DNA of 64,000 nucleotides from Rhodobacteraceae bacterium (ex Bugula neritina AB1) (GCA_001730095.1 MDLF01000033.1:1-64000); one strand, 5' to 3'; positions 1-8,685 are shown, counted from the stretch's first letter. Numbers and translations: made by a program. The notes: a model not told the origin generated them from the letters alone.

Positions 1-291
1 CTGCCAGCGCCGCTCTTTGACTTGCACGGTTGGGTGCGAGGGGCTCCGCCCGTCCGAACCTCAAACGCTCCCCCGGAGCGTTTGCCGCTGCGCGGACCGG
101 TTCAAACTCCCGGGGGGAAGGTCAGGCGCGAGCCGTGCGACTAGCGCCCCACGTCCCAAGGGACATCCTGCCAGCGCCGCTCTTTGACTTGCACGGTTGG
201 GTGCGAGGGGCTCCGCCCGTCCACACTTCAAACCGTCCCCCGGACGGTTTGCCGCTGCGCGGACCAGCGTGAACTCCCGGGAGGGGAGTTG
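1..291. repeat. Two tandem copies of a ~167-bp structured repeat
   Basis: The opening 55 bases (from ctgccagcgccgctctttga) recur almost exactly from position 168, and similarity continues to about 290, so the period is 167 bp. Each copy holds a hairpin with a CCC loop and a 10-bp stem, at 62-84 and 229-251. The two stems differ by two base pairs that are swapped on both arms, so pairing is kept while the sequence changes. The array may extend left of the window. No gene is visible. The function is unknown; the covariation suggests a selected RNA or DNA structure. Confidence 0.85.
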
Positions 292-402
292 AGACCCTCC
301 AGGAAACTGTGCGGACGACAGTTTCAGGTCGAAACGGGCAGAGCCCAAACAGGCGCGGGCCGGGCCGCTGCGCGACACGCCCCAAGAAGCACACCGCCCT
401 GA
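292..402. repeat. Diverged third repeat unit, related to an inverted copy near 10.25 kb
   Basis: This stretch holds a third hairpin (303-310 pairing with 318-325), then a segment with gtcgaaacgggcag and an acgcccca-like end. Its reverse complement matches 10203-10300 closely: both share a GTTTC(A/G)GGTCGAAACGGGCAG core and the same order of GC-rich blocks after it. It probably belongs to the same family as the upstream tandem copies, because the aggcgcg-gccg block also occurs there. No coding capacity is convincing. Confidence 0.65.
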
Positions 403-945
403 CTTCATCTTTCTAAAAATACTCTCGCCGAAGGCAGACACAGACAGGGCCGCAGGCTATCCGGTCAAGAAAAACCACCCCCGTTGCGCCAAACCCCGAT
501 CCACCGCGCGCCCCGCTTCCCCTGCCTTAACCCCGCTCTGCCATACTCCAATCCGTCGCGACACGCCGGTGCGGGCTGACACCCCGCACCAACAGGAGAC
601 ACGGGAACCCCCAGGACCATCTCTTCATAGGGTCCGGGGTTCTCCGCACAACGGAAGCTTTCGAGCGGACATGGGGGCATAGCACACCCCTGCCCGGCCC
701 TCCGCCTCCGGCCCCTCCGGGCCACTTGGCGGCGCCGCCCCTTCTTAACCGGCCTGCACATCACGGCCACACAAGCCAAACGGCCCGTCGGCTCCAGACA
801 GTCAATCGGGCAGACAAATACCGGACCGGGGCACACTCCCGCCCGGCCAAACCCGCGCATCCGGTGACAGCTTCGTGAGGGCGGTTGCCTGAAACCGCTT
901 TCTCTTCTTATGGTTAGGACAGCCAACCACAGCAGGGAAACAGCC
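403..945. other. Gene-free stretch with one 3'-end motif and one inverted repeat
   Basis: About 540 bases have no supportable gene on either strand. Near 412-438 lies a copy (minus orientation) of the aGTATTT/AGAAAG motif that recurs at gene ends across this window. An imperfect inverted repeat pairs 606-618 with 631-641 (AACCCC and GGACC against GGTCC and GGGGTT). The promoter of the membrane-protein gene starting at 946 must lie at the right end, but no clear -35/-10 pair stands out. Confidence 0.5.
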
Positions 946-1710
946 ATGGCCTTTATCGCGGACAACCAGCTGCCCCTCCTGATCCTGTTCTTCCTCACCG
1001 GCCTCATCGGCACAGCCTTCCTGTTTCGCAAACCTGCAGGCCATCGCGCCTGGAAACTGGCGGATCTGGTCTGGGTGGTCCTGGGCGGTTTCGGCGCGCT
1101 GGTCGCCGTCGTTTCCGGCATCTACGCCGCCGACTCCTCGCGCCTCGAACGTCAGATCGACATCGCCTATGCCGCCACTGCGGCTTTCGACCGCGACGCC
1201 GCCCGCTTCCGCCTGCGCTTCTGCGACCCCGCCTATGACGCCGACATCGCGGTCCTGTGCGAGAAGGTCGAATTCCTCTCGGCCTCCACCGCAGGCAACG
1301 CCGAATTGCCGCTGTTCATCGCGGTGACGGATGAGGTCGCCCCGCTGCAGGGGCTCAGCTTCCTGTTCGGCACAGGCCGCACTGAAATGGACGAGATGAA
1401 GGACATGGAGGCCCAGGCCAGCGCCTTTGACCCAGAGGCTTTTCTGGTTTTCACCGCACTCGACGCACCCGCGCAGGCCGCCGTCGACACCATGCGCCGC
1501 AAGGTCCCCGCCATCGCGGGCGACTTCCTGATCATTGCACGCGCCTATGACGGCCTCATTGCCCATGTCTCCAAGCTCAAGGATGAATGGGAATACCTGC
1601 AAGCAAACGCCCATATCCTGGTCCTGCAGATTATCGCGCTGTGCCTTGTCAGTTTTGCCGCCCCCTTCCGGCTCGGCAAATCCATTGTCGAGCTGCGCCA
1701 GCACCGCTAA
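946..1710 (+). CDS. Hypothetical membrane protein with a periplasmic-type central domain
   Basis: I do not recognise this 254-residue protein. It has hydrophobic segments near residues 7-24 and 38-55 and a third near 218-238, with a soluble stretch of about 160 residues between them. That stretch holds a few cysteines and many acidic residues. The start at 946 follows an AGCAGGGAA ribosome-binding site; an upstream ATG at 910 has none. The downstream glycosylase-like gene begins 28 bases after the stop, so the two may be co-transcribed. The topology suggests an inner-membrane protein with a loop on one side, but nothing indicates a reaction. Confidence 0.7.
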   Translation: MAFIADNQLPLLILFFLTGLIGTAFLFRKPAGHRAWKLADLVWVVLGGFGALVAVVSGIYAADSSRLERQIDIAYAATAAFDRDAARFRLRFCDPAYDADIAVLCEKVEFLSASTAGNAELPLFIAVTDEVAPLQGLSFLFGTGRTEMDEMKDMEAQASAFDPEAFLVFTALDAPAQAAVDTMRRKVPAIAGDFLIIARAYDGLIAHVSKLKDEWEYLQANAHILVLQIIALCLVSFAAPFRLGKSIVELRQHR

Positions 1711-1738
1711 CCTGATCCTGCCCCAGCAGAGGTTCCCC

Positions 1739-2395
1739 ATGCGCACCTTCGACGAGATCTATACCATCTCTGCCACCCGCCACGGCGGCGCAGACGCGCT
1801 GGAAGCGAAACTCGCCGCACCAGACCCAGGCGTCACCAGCCTGCCCGAGGACCGCTGGCTGTCAGTGATGACCAAATGCATCTTCCAGGCGGGCTTCAAC
1901 TGGAAAGTGATCGAGGCCAAATGGGACGGGTTCGAGGAGGTCTTTCACGGCTTCGATCCCGGCCCCTGCGCCTTTATGGACGACCGAGAATTCGACGCCA
2001 TCCTTGGCGACACGCGTGTGGTCAGAAACGGCGCCAAACTCGCCACTGTACGCGCAAACGCCGCTTTCCTGATGGAACTGCGCGACCAGGGCGGCGCGGG
2101 CGCGGTGCTGGGCGGCTGGCCCTCTGCCGACTACACCGGCCTGCTGGAGATGCTTAAGAAACGCGGCAGCCGTTTGGGGGGAAACACGGGGCAATACGCC
2201 ATGCGCTTTGCCGGACGGGACAGTTTCATCCTCAGCCGGGATGTCACCGCCCGTCTGATTGCCGAAGGGGTCATCGACAAGCCCGCCGCGTCCAAGACCG
2301 CAATGAAGTCCGTGCAGGCCGCCTTCAACACCTGGAGAGCGCAATCGGGCCGCTCTCTCACCGAAATCAGCCGCGTGCTGGCTCTGAGCTGCTGA
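1739..2395 (+). CDS. DNA-3-methyladenine glycosylase I (Tag)-like protein
   Basis: The 218-residue protein resembles the Tag family of base-excision enzymes, which remove 3-methyladenine from alkylated DNA. The resemblance is clearest in a segment with QAGFNW, then a FDP turn, then a VVRNGAKLATVRANA helix equivalent to the IIRHRGKIQA region of E. coli Tag. The N-terminal zinc cysteine/histidine and the C-terminal HxxxC of Tag are absent. The glutamate just before QAGLSW in Tag appears to be replaced by cysteine. It may be a divergent glycosylase or a non-catalytic relative. The start at 1739 gives the shortest overlap-free gene; a longer open frame upstream overlaps the previous gene. Confidence 0.7.
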   Translation: MRTFDEIYTISATRHGGADALEAKLAAPDPGVTSLPEDRWLSVMTKCIFQAGFNWKVIEAKWDGFEEVFHGFDPGPCAFMDDREFDAILGDTRVVRNGAKLATVRANAAFLMELRDQGGAGAVLGGWPSADYTGLLEMLKKRGSRLGGNTGQYAMRFAGRDSFILSRDVTARLIAEGVIDKPAASKTAMKSVQAAFNTWRAQSGRSLTEISRVLALSC

Positions 2396-2408
2396 GGCGG
2401 GGCTTCAT

Positions 2409-3089
2409 ATGATCCGCTGCCTGCTCCTCATTCTGTTGGTCATCGCCGCCTGCGGCCGCCCGCTGACCGAAACAGAGCGCGCCTATCTCGCCGGGCTGCA
2501 TGGGCCCAGCCTCAACGCGGACCAGGTCCGCATTGTGAACGGCGCGCCGCTGGGGGCCGTTACTTTCCGCCGCATGCCGCGCCCGCGCGTGACCTGCCGC
2601 GAACGTATCCTGCCGCCGGTAAAAGAAGAGATCGTCACCGCCAAACCCGCTGCAGTGGCCCTGTTCAACCGAATCTTCTTCACCCGTGACTGGTATCTGG
2701 ACAACTACCTGCCGGACTACCCGGACCGCCTGCATCTGGTGGAGGCAATGCTGCTGGCGCATGAGGCCACCCATGTCTGGCAATGGCAGAACCGCAGGCA
2801 AACCGGCTACTCGCCGCTTCGGGCAGCCGCAGAACATGGCCAAAGCCGCGATCCCTATCTGTTTGACCTGGAGGGAGATCCGGAGTTCGGCACCTACGGG
2901 TTTGAACAGCAGGGCGCCATCATCGAGGAATACGTCTGCTGCCGCGCCCTCGCCCCTCAGGCCGCACGCACCGGGCGGCTCCACCGGATGCTGTCTGCAG
3001 CAATGCCGGTCAGCCCGCTGCCACACAGCCGAGAGCAGGACGTCTATCTGCCCTGGAAGGATGCGGAGCTGAACGGTATCTGCGACTAA
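2409..3089 (+). CDS. Lipoprotein with an HExxH zincin-like motif
   Basis: The N-terminus is a lipoprotein signal ending in IAAC, so Cys15 would be lipidated and the protein held at a membrane facing the periplasm. Residues 118-122 read HEATH followed by VWQWQ, a classic HExxH zinc-binding helix. A downstream glutamate pair (IIEEYV, residues 173-174) could supply the third ligand of a gluzincin. Family relatives are usually labelled hypothetical. It lies 13 bases after the Tag-like gene on the same strand, probably the same transcript. Metal-dependent peptidase activity is an inference from the motif only; DUF4157-type proteins have a similar helix. Confidence 0.7.
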   Translation: MIRCLLLILLVIAACGRPLTETERAYLAGLHGPSLNADQVRIVNGAPLGAVTFRRMPRPRVTCRERILPPVKEEIVTAKPAAVALFNRIFFTRDWYLDNYLPDYPDRLHLVEAMLLAHEATHVWQWQNRRQTGYSPLRAAAEHGQSRDPYLFDLEGDPEFGTYGFEQQGAIIEEYVCCRALAPQAARTGRLHRMLSAAMPVSPLPHSREQDVYLPWKDAELNGICD

Positions 3090-3180
3090 CCCGCCGATGT
3101 CCGGCGCCGCGACGAAGCCCTTGTGCTGCACCGGGGTTTGCGTCCACAAACCCGCACACGACAGCTGCAGGAGCCGCCCC

Positions 3181-3615
3181 ATGACTCAATACGCCCTCAT
3201 CATGCTGGCCGCAGGCCTCGGCATTCCGGTCCTGGCTGCGCTGAACGCAGCACTCGGCAAGCTCATCGGCTCCCCGGCCTCTGCCGCTGTGGTGCTGTTC
3301 CTGATCGCGCTGGTTGCCACATCGCTATATGCGCTGATCGCAGGCCCGCAGGCCCTGGCCAAGATCCCCGCTGCACCAAAGCATCTGTTGCTGGCGGGCG
3401 TGCTGGTTGCCTTCTACGTTCTGTCGATCACCCATGTGGCGCCGCATTTCGGCGTCGGCAACGCGGTGTTTTTCGTGCTGATCGGCCAGCTGATCTCCGC
3501 CGCTGCCATCGATCATTTCGGATTGTTCGGCGCCCAGATCAGCCCGTTGACCCTGACCCGCGCGGCGGGCATTTCAGTGATGGCACTGGGGGTCTGGATC
3601 ACCCAGCTGGCCTAA
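3181..3615 (+). CDS. Half-size DMT transporter, YdcZ/DUF606 type
   Basis: The 144-residue protein has four predicted membrane helices (roughly residues 4-26, 36-56, 70-90 and 95-140). It matches the single-domain YdcZ (DUF606) branch of the drug/metabolite transporter superfamily, which works as a dimer. The substrate is unknown. The start at 3181 has AGGAG eight bases upstream. Its last four bases overlap the 3' end of the convergent yjdM gene. Confidence 0.8.
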   Translation: MTQYALIMLAAGLGIPVLAALNAALGKLIGSPASAAVVLFLIALVATSLYALIAGPQALAKIPAAPKHLLLAGVLVAFYVLSITHVAPHFGVGNAVFFVLIGQLISAAAIDHFGLFGAQISPLTLTRAAGISVMALGVWITQLA

Positions 3616-3953
3616 CCTGACACCTTCTTCACAAACTGCGACTTCAACCCGATCGGTCCGACACCCGGCACCTTGCAGTCAATGTCGTGATCGCCCTCCA
3701 CCAGCCGGATGCCGCGCACCTTGGTGCCGACCTTGATGACTGAGGACGTGCCCTTCAGCTTCAGATCCTTGATCACCGTCACCGTATCCCCGTCTGCCAG
3801 CAGATTGCCGACACTGTCACGCACGTCCTTGGTCTCGCCCCCAGCGTCCCCGGCAGCCCACTCATGGGCGCATTCGGGGCAGATCAGCAGAGCATCCTGT
3901 TGATAGACATAGGCGGATGAACATTCGGGGCACGGCGGCAGAGTATCGGTCAT
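3612..3953 (-). CDS. yjdM: Zinc-ribbon alkylphosphonate-associated protein YjdM/PhnA
   Basis: The 113-residue protein begins with a zinc ribbon (CPEC near residue 8, second CPEC near residue 25). It ends in the conserved YjdM domain, with [16 protein letters not shown], a VKGTSS-like turn and [13 protein letters not shown]. This family was once called PhnA after a phosphonate operon, but its role is not settled. I chose the ATG at 3953 because it matches the usual 110-residue length; an in-frame ATG seven codons upstream is possible. It stands alone, convergent with the YdcZ-type gene. Confidence 0.9.
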   Translation of the reverse strand: MTDTLPPCPECSSAYVYQQDALLICPECAHEWAAGDAGGETKDVRDSVGNLLADGDTVTVIKDLKLKGTSSVIKVGTKVRGIRLVEGDHDIDCKVPGVGPIGLKSQFVKKVSG

Positions 3954-4027
3954 AAGCAAGCTGGTAGCCGACAAACCGGATCAACGCCAGCCGGAACTGC
4001 GCGGCCCGGACAGGACCGTCCCGCCCC

Positions 4028-4348
4028 TCAGCCTGCCTGGCTGCTGACCTTGATATTGCCCTGCAGCTGGGCGCCGTTCTCCGTGGACATGGTCTGCGCC
4101 GACACGTCCGCCCGCACTTGGGAACTGGCCGCCAGCCGCAGGTCCTCGCATTGGATCTGACCGCTGTAAGCGCCTTCGACGGTCACGGAGCGGGCATTCA
4201 GCGCCCCCTCGACAGTGCCGCCCTGCAGCACTGTCACAGCCTGCGCTGATACATCGCCGACAACCCGGCCCCGCACTTCGACGCTGCCTTTGCTGGAGGA
4301 GATGTTGCCCTCAACGGTCACATCTTTTTCGACAACGGAATTCACCAC
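4028..4348 (-). CDS. Bactofilin (polymer-forming cytoskeletal protein)
   Basis: The 106-residue protein is a repeat of short beta segments with glycine turns (EGNISSSKGSVEVRGRV, VEGALNARSVTVEG), typical of the DUF583/bactofilin right-handed beta-helix. Bactofilins polymerise without nucleotide and scaffold cell-shape or wall enzymes at the membrane. The short N-terminal tail has no signal peptide. It sits alone between yjdM and lolD. This is a small member of the family (most are 110-200 residues). Confidence 0.88.
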   Translation of the reverse strand: MVNSVVEKDVTVEGNISSSKGSVEVRGRVVGDVSAQAVTVLQGGTVEGALNARSVTVEGAYSGQIQCEDLRLAASSQVRADVSAQTMSTENGAQLQGNIKVSSQAG

Positions 4349-4493
4349 GTATCAGCCCTTTCTGCGCATTGCCGGACAGCCTAACCCGCCTGCTCCGATT
4401 TGAACAGCTGATAGCAAACCCCGGCACCCGGCCATAGACTGCTGTCGGCACCGTCGGCAAGGTTCCGCCTGAGGCTGCTCGCCCCGCTTTCAC

Positions 4494-4540
4494 CTTTCCC
4501 AAATACTCTCGCCGAAGGCATTGCGCCGCCAGGGCGCAAT
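4494..4540 (-). terminator. 3'-end element downstream of lolD
   Basis: Just past the lolD stop, an 8-bp hairpin (4533-4540 with 4520-4527, loop gccag) is followed on the minus strand by CCTTCGGCGAGAGTATTTGGG and AAAG. The same hairpin-plus-GTATTT arrangement recurs after several other genes in this window. It reads as a transcription terminator with a short T tract. Confidence 0.6.
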
Positions 4541-4544
4541 TTTC

Positions 4545-5228
4545 TTACATCGCCACCAGCAGCCCGTTTTCCAGCCTGATCTGCCGGTCCATCCGGGAAG
4601 CCAACTCCAGGTTATGAGTGGCAATCAGCGCCGACAGGCCAGTGCCGCGCACCAGCTCCATCAAGGCCGCAAAGACCTGATCGGAAGTTGCGGGATCGAG
4701 GTTTCCGGTGGGTTCATCCGCCAACAGCACCCGAGGGCTGTTGGCCAGCGCCCGGCAGAACGCCACCCGCTGCTGCTCGCCACCCGAAAGCGCCGCAGGG
4801 CGGTGATCGGCACGCCCCGCCAACCCCACTGTGCCCAATAGCTGCGCCGCCCGCGCCACCGCGGATTTCTGCGTAGCACCATTGGCCAGCTGCGGCAGCA
4901 CGATGTTTTCCAGCGCCGAAAACTCCGGCAGCAAGTGGTGGAACTGATAGACAAACCCCACTTCCTGACGACGCAGGCGCGTGCGGCCGCGGTCACCCTT
5001 GCGGGTCACATCTGCGCCCGCCACACGCACCTCGCCCGTGTCCGGCGTGTCCAAAAGCCCCGCAATGTGCAGGAGCGTCGATTTACCAGCGCCCGAAGGC
5101 GCAACCAGCGCCACCACTTCCCCTGCCTGCAGGCTCAGATCCGCGCCGCGCAGCACATCCACCTGCCCCGCTGTGCCAGTCAGGTAGGATTTGGCGATCC
5201 CCTTCAGTTCCAGCATGACCTCACTCAT
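4545..5228 (-). CDS. lolD: Lipoprotein-releasing ABC transporter ATPase LolD
   Basis: The 227-residue ATPase powers LolCDE, which extracts outer-membrane lipoproteins from the inner membrane and hands them to LolA. Visible motifs are Walker [10 protein letters not shown] (alanine in place of the first glycine), a Q-loop around [10 protein letters not shown], the LSGGEQQR signature, Walker [13 protein letters not shown] and the H-loop ATHN. The start ATG overlaps the end of the permease gene by eight bases (ATGAGTGA), so the two are translationally coupled. A second ATG four codons in is an alternative. Family assignment is firm from length and the FHHLLPEF segment. Confidence 0.93.
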   Translation of the reverse strand: MSEVMLELKGIAKSYLTGTAGQVDVLRGADLSLQAGEVVALVAPSGAGKSTLLHIAGLLDTPDTGEVRVAGADVTRKGDRGRTRLRRQEVGFVYQFHHLLPEFSALENIVLPQLANGATQKSAVARAAQLLGTVGLAGRADHRPAALSGGEQQRVAFCRALANSPRVLLADEPTGNLDPATSDQVFAALMELVRGTGLSALIATHNLELASRMDRQIRLENGLLVAM

Positions 5229-6507
5229 AGCGCAGCGCCTCCACCGGGTTCAGCCGCGCCGCGCGGCGGGCCGGGAAAATGGTCACAAAAAACGACAGCC
5301 CCAGAGACAGCCCGGTGGCCGAGAGCACATCCGCCAGCCGCAGCTCAGCAGGCAGCGCATAGATGCCACGGATTGACGGATCCCAGACACCGCCGCCCAT
5401 CACATAGTTCACGAACGAAAAGATCGGGTCGATATACAGCGCAAACAGGCATCCCAGCACAACGCCGAAAACGGTTCCAAGAACGCCGGTAAAGGCGCCG
5501 CAGATAAAGAACACCCGCATGACAGACCCCTCGCTCAGACCGATGGTCCGCAGGATGCCAATGTCGCGGCCCTTGTTCTTGACCAGCATGATCAGGCCGG
5601 AAACGATATTCATCGCTGCAATCAGCACCAGGATCGACAGGATGATGAACATGACGTTGTCCTCGACCTCCAGCGCACGCAGGAACCCGCCAGAGGCATC
5701 CCGCCAGGTCCAGACACCTGCCCCGCCCCCCGCTGCCACCAGGATCGACGGGACGAGTCTGTCCACGTTTTCCGGGTCTTGCACCATTATTTCAATCTCA
5801 TCCGCCACGCCCTCGCGGTTGAAGAAGCTCTGCGCCTCGGCAAACGGCAGGTAAACACGGGTGCGGTCGATGTCCCAACGGCCTGCCGTGAAAACATAGA
5901 CCACCTCATAGGCATTGACCCGCGGGCTGGTGCCAAAGGCGGTTTTGACCCCGTTGGGAGAGATCAGCTTGATCTTGTCGCCAACAGAAAGGCCCAGTTC
6001 GCGTGCCACGCCCGAGCCGATGGCAATGCCCTCGCCGAACCGGGCCAGATCACCGATCGCCTCTTTGCTTTGGGCAACACCAGGAATACCCAGAATATCG
6101 GCAGCCGAGATGCCAAAGACCTCAACGCCGGCATTGCGCTGGCGGCTGTTGGCCATCACCTGCCCCTTCACCAAAGGCGCGGCACGGATGACACCGGGCA
6201 CTGCGGCCACCTGATCTGCCAGCGCCTGAAAATCTTGCAGGGTGCGATCCACCGCGCCGGCCTCATTCACCTGGCCGTAGGAATAGAGCGTGACATGGGC
6301 ATTGGCGCCAAGAATGGTGCCGACAAACTCTGACCGAAAGCCAGAACGCACCGCCAGCGTGGCGATCAGCGCAAACACCGCCAGGGTAATGCCGATGAGG
6401 CTGATCCAGGTCATCACGCTGACCCCGCCCTCGGCCTTGCGGGCGCGAAGGTAGCGCCAGGCGATGATCCATTCGAAACGGGAAAACGGCGGTGGTGTCG
6501 TGGCCAT
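5221..6507 (-). CDS. lolC: Lipoprotein-releasing ABC transporter permease LolC/LolE
   Basis: The 428-residue permease has one N-terminal membrane helix (around residues 25-50), a large periplasmic domain (about 50-270) and three C-terminal helices ending in the FtsX-type segment [16 protein letters not shown]. There is only one permease gene next to lolD, which suits alphaproteobacteria that use a single LolC/E-type subunit as a homodimer; the symbol is therefore approximate. The ATG at 6507 was chosen because the family starts a few residues before the [10 protein letters not shown] segment; longer upstream frame lacks family features. In many alphaproteobacteria proS lies directly upstream, but here two opposite-strand genes intervene. 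Confidence 0.92.
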   Translation of the reverse strand: MATTPPPFSRFEWIIAWRYLRARKAEGGVSVMTWISLIGITLAVFALIATLAVRSGFRSEFVGTILGANAHVTLYSYGQVNEAGAVDRTLQDFQALADQVAAVPGVIRAAPLVKGQVMANSRQRNAGVEVFGISAADILGIPGVAQSKEAIGDLARFGEGIAIGSGVARELGLSVGDKIKLISPNGVKTAFGTSPRVNAYEVVYVFTAGRWDIDRTRVYLPFAEAQSFFNREGVADEIEIMVQDPENVDRLVPSILVAAGGGAGVWTWRDASGGFLRALEVEDNVMFIILSILVLIAAMNIVSGLIMLVKNKGRDIGILRTIGLSEGSVMRVFFICGAFTGVLGTVFGVVLGCLFALYIDPIFSFVNYVMGGGVWDPSIRGIYALPAELRLADVLSATGLSLGLSFFVTIFPARRAARLNPVEALRYE

Positions 6508-6673
6508 ATATAGGTCCTGCCCGGAGATTTTGCCTGCAACCTGTGCCGATGCGCGCCCGGGGTCAAGGCTGGGCGTACCGCAGATGTGCATTTCCGCCGG
6601 CCCGGCTGCCTGCCGCAAAACCCGCAGCCACTCAAAAACAGCGACAACATCGTGAAATCCTGACCTTTTTGCC

Positions 6674-6729
6674 TCACAGCAAATGATCTTCCTGTGATCT
6701 CACAGTGAGTTCCTGCCCAGTTGATCAAC
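6674..6729. promoter_or_regulatory. Cluster of palindromes between lolC and the spondin/RTX gene
   Basis: TCACAG (6674-6679) and CTGTGA (6692-6697) form one inverted repeat, and CTGTGA-tc-TCACAG (6692-6705) a second that shares the middle arm. A perfect 10-bp palindrome GTTGATCAAC follows at 6720-6729. These lie about 80-130 bases before the spondin/RTX start and 170-220 bases before the divergent lolC start, a suitable place for operators. The regulator is unknown; the TGTGA/TCACA halves recall CRP-like sites, but the spacing is wrong. Confidence 0.45.
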
Positions 6730-6807
6730 CGTGATCCGCCTGCACCTAGGCAGGAGAAACATACCTGCCCAAGGTGCCCGCACGTCATTATAAAAAAGGA
6801 CACCCCA

Positions 6808-7911
6808 ATGACCGATATTCGCATTGTTGCATCCAACACCTCTGCCCAGGGCGGCACCTTTCTGACCCCGTTCTGGTTTGCAGCCCATGACGGCAGCTTT
6901 GACCTCTACAACCGGAACGAAGCCGCGTCTGCCGGGCTAGAGGCACTGGCCGAGGATGGCAACTTTGCCCCGATCAATGCTGAGGTCGAGGCTCTCGACA
7001 GCGATGCCGTGACTGGTGCGGTGCTGGGCGCAGGCGGGCCGCTGGCCACCGGCGAGACCGGCGTCGCAGAGATCAGCGTGGACGGCGCCTCCAACGGCTA
7101 TATCTCGCTGGCGTCGATGATCCTTCCGTCCAACGACGCATTTGTCGGCACCGGACAGGCCGTGCAGCTGTTTGACGAAGAAGGCAATTTCCTCGGTTCA
7201 CAGAACATCGTCTTTGAAGGCAGCGATGTGCTGGATGCAGGCACTGAAGAGAACACCGAAGAAGACGCCGCTTTCCTCAACCAGACAGCGCCTGATACCG
7301 GCGTAGACGAAAACGGTGTGGTCACGCTGCACGAAGGCTTCCTGCCCGAGGGCGAAGGCAACGTCCTGGGCGGCACCAATGCAGCCGGTGCCTTCATTGA
7401 CCCGGAGGCGGCGGATTTCACTCAGCCCGGCGCACAGATTGCCGAAGTTCACATCAACGAATATCTGGTGACCGAAGGCACCGACGGGTTCGACTTCTTC
7501 CGCGGCTCCGCTGTGGATGACCTGGTCAGCGCAGGCGGTGGCCGCGATATCCTGCTGGGCCGCAGCGGCTGGGATGAGCTGGACGGCGGCGCAGGCCGTG
7601 ACGTGCTGTTCGGCGGCCGTGGCAATGACTCGCTGGATGGTGGCACCGGCCGCGACGTGCTGAAAGGCGGGCGCGGTGACGACACCTTCATCTTTGAACA
7701 AGGCGATGGCCGCGACCGTATCGTGGACTTCAGTGCCGATGACGACATGATCCAGCTGGATGTCGAAGGCGTAGAGAGCTTTGACGACCTTGCAGGATTT
7801 GCCCGCAGCCGCGGCGAAAACACCGTACTGAACTTCGGCGACGGTGATGCGCTGGTGCTGCGCGGAGTTGAATTCGATGAGCTGAGTGCCGCCAACTTCG
7901 ACATTCTCTGA
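6808..7911 (+). CDS. Secreted spondin-domain protein with RTX calcium-binding repeats
   Basis: The 367-residue acidic protein starts with a spondin_N-like domain (about residues 12-215; FLTPFWFAAHDGSFDLYN then LEALAEDG). It ends in an RTX block (about 243-295) with several GGxGxDxL nonapeptides such as GGAGRDVLFGGRGNDSLDGG. It has no N-terminal signal peptide, which fits export by a type I (ABC/TolC) system through the C-terminus; no such system is in this window. Family knowledge: spondin domains occur in extracellular matrix proteins and in bacterial surface proteins of unclear role. The start follows AAAAAAGGA. A strong terminator lies 21 bases after the stop. It lies between proS and lolC but on the opposite strand. 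Confidence 0.87.
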   Translation: MTDIRIVASNTSAQGGTFLTPFWFAAHDGSFDLYNRNEAASAGLEALAEDGNFAPINAEVEALDSDAVTGAVLGAGGPLATGETGVAEISVDGASNGYISLASMILPSNDAFVGTGQAVQLFDEEGNFLGSQNIVFEGSDVLDAGTEENTEEDAAFLNQTAPDTGVDENGVVTLHEGFLPEGEGNVLGGTNAAGAFIDPEAADFTQPGAQIAEVHINEYLVTEGTDGFDFFRGSAVDDLVSAGGGRDILLGRSGWDELDGGAGRDVLFGGRGNDSLDGGTGRDVLKGGRGDDTFIFEQGDGRDRIVDFSADDDMIQLDVEGVESFDDLAGFARSRGENTVLNFGDGDALVLRGVEFDELSAANFDIL

Positions 7912-7932
7912 TCGGAACCGCCTTGCGGCCCC

Positions 7933-7963
7933 TGCCCCCGCCCGGCGGCGGGGGCAATTTTTT
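7933..7963 (+). terminator. Rho-independent terminator of the spondin/RTX gene
   Basis: A perfect 10-bp GC-rich stem (7933-7942 with 7947-7956, loop cggc) is followed by AA? no gap beyond one A and then six T residues (7958-7963). This is a textbook intrinsic terminator on the plus strand. Confidence 0.93.
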
Positions 7964-8119
7964 CTGCAAATTGCTTTGCCATGGGTTTTGCAGAAAACTC
8001 GTGGCTCGGCCACGGCTGATGTCACCTCGTTGTGAGGCGCCAAAAATGCCCTCGGCCTTGCATTTTTTCGCCCGCACAGCTTTATCGACCGGGTACCGGT
8101 GATAAGGGGTGAACAAACA

Positions 8120-8608
8120 ATGGACAGGTATTTCAAACGCGCCCTGCCGCCTGCGTCGCTGCGGATGGCGGTTCTGGCGGGACTGGGCGCCTTTCTGGCC
8201 ATTGCGGTGCTGTCACTGCTGACAACACACGCCAATATCCTGCTTTTGATGGCGCCTTTCGGCGCCAGCTGCGTGCTGCTGTTCGCGGTTCCCGCCAGCC
8301 CGCTGTCGCAGCCCGCGCATGTGGTTGGCGGCCATGTTCTGGCGACCGCTGTCGCGCTGGCGCTGAACGCATTGCTGCCCGATACCTGGTGGGCCCTGGC
8401 GCTGGCCGTCGGCCTGTCGATTGCCCTGATGGCCGCGCTTCGGCTGACCCACCCGCCCGCCGGTGCGGATCCCCTGGTTGTCTTCGCCGCCGACCCTGGC
8501 ATCTCCTTCCTGCTGTTCCCGGTGTTGACCGGTGCCCTTGCATTGGTGGCGATTGCCGCTGTGTTTCACCGGTTCTCAGGACATGACTACCCGTTGAAAC
8601 ACGGCTGA
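8120..8608 (+). CDS. HPP-family integral membrane protein
   Basis: The 162-residue protein has four to five membrane helices and the family-defining HPP motif (LTHPPAGADPLV, around residue 115), plus APFGASCVLLF near residue 45. HPP proteins form a small bacterial and plant family; some plant and cyanobacterial members are linked to nitrite transport, but most are uncharacterised. The start at 8120 follows AAGGGGT. It is separated from the spondin/RTX gene by a terminator, so it probably has its own promoter. It converges on proS. Confidence 0.85.
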   Translation: MDRYFKRALPPASLRMAVLAGLGAFLAIAVLSLLTTHANILLLMAPFGASCVLLFAVPASPLSQPAHVVGGHVLATAVALALNALLPDTWWALALAVGLSIALMAALRLTHPPAGADPLVVFAADPGISFLLFPVLTGALALVAIAAVFHRFSGHDYPLKHG

Positions 8609-8659
8609 AAACACGCCTTGGGTGCCCCTCTCGACGCCGTGCGCCCCCCCTCCAAAGAA

Positions 8660-8685
8660 GAAAGGGAGCCGTGCAGCTCCCTTTC
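8660..8685. terminator. Bidirectional terminator between the HPP gene and proS
   Basis: A perfect 10-bp stem (GAAAGGGAGC at 8660-8669 with its complement at 8676-8685, loop cgtgca) lies between the two convergent stops. T-rich sequence flanks it on both strands (ttctttgg on the minus strand, a short cttttc on the plus strand), so it can end both transcripts. Confidence 0.85.
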
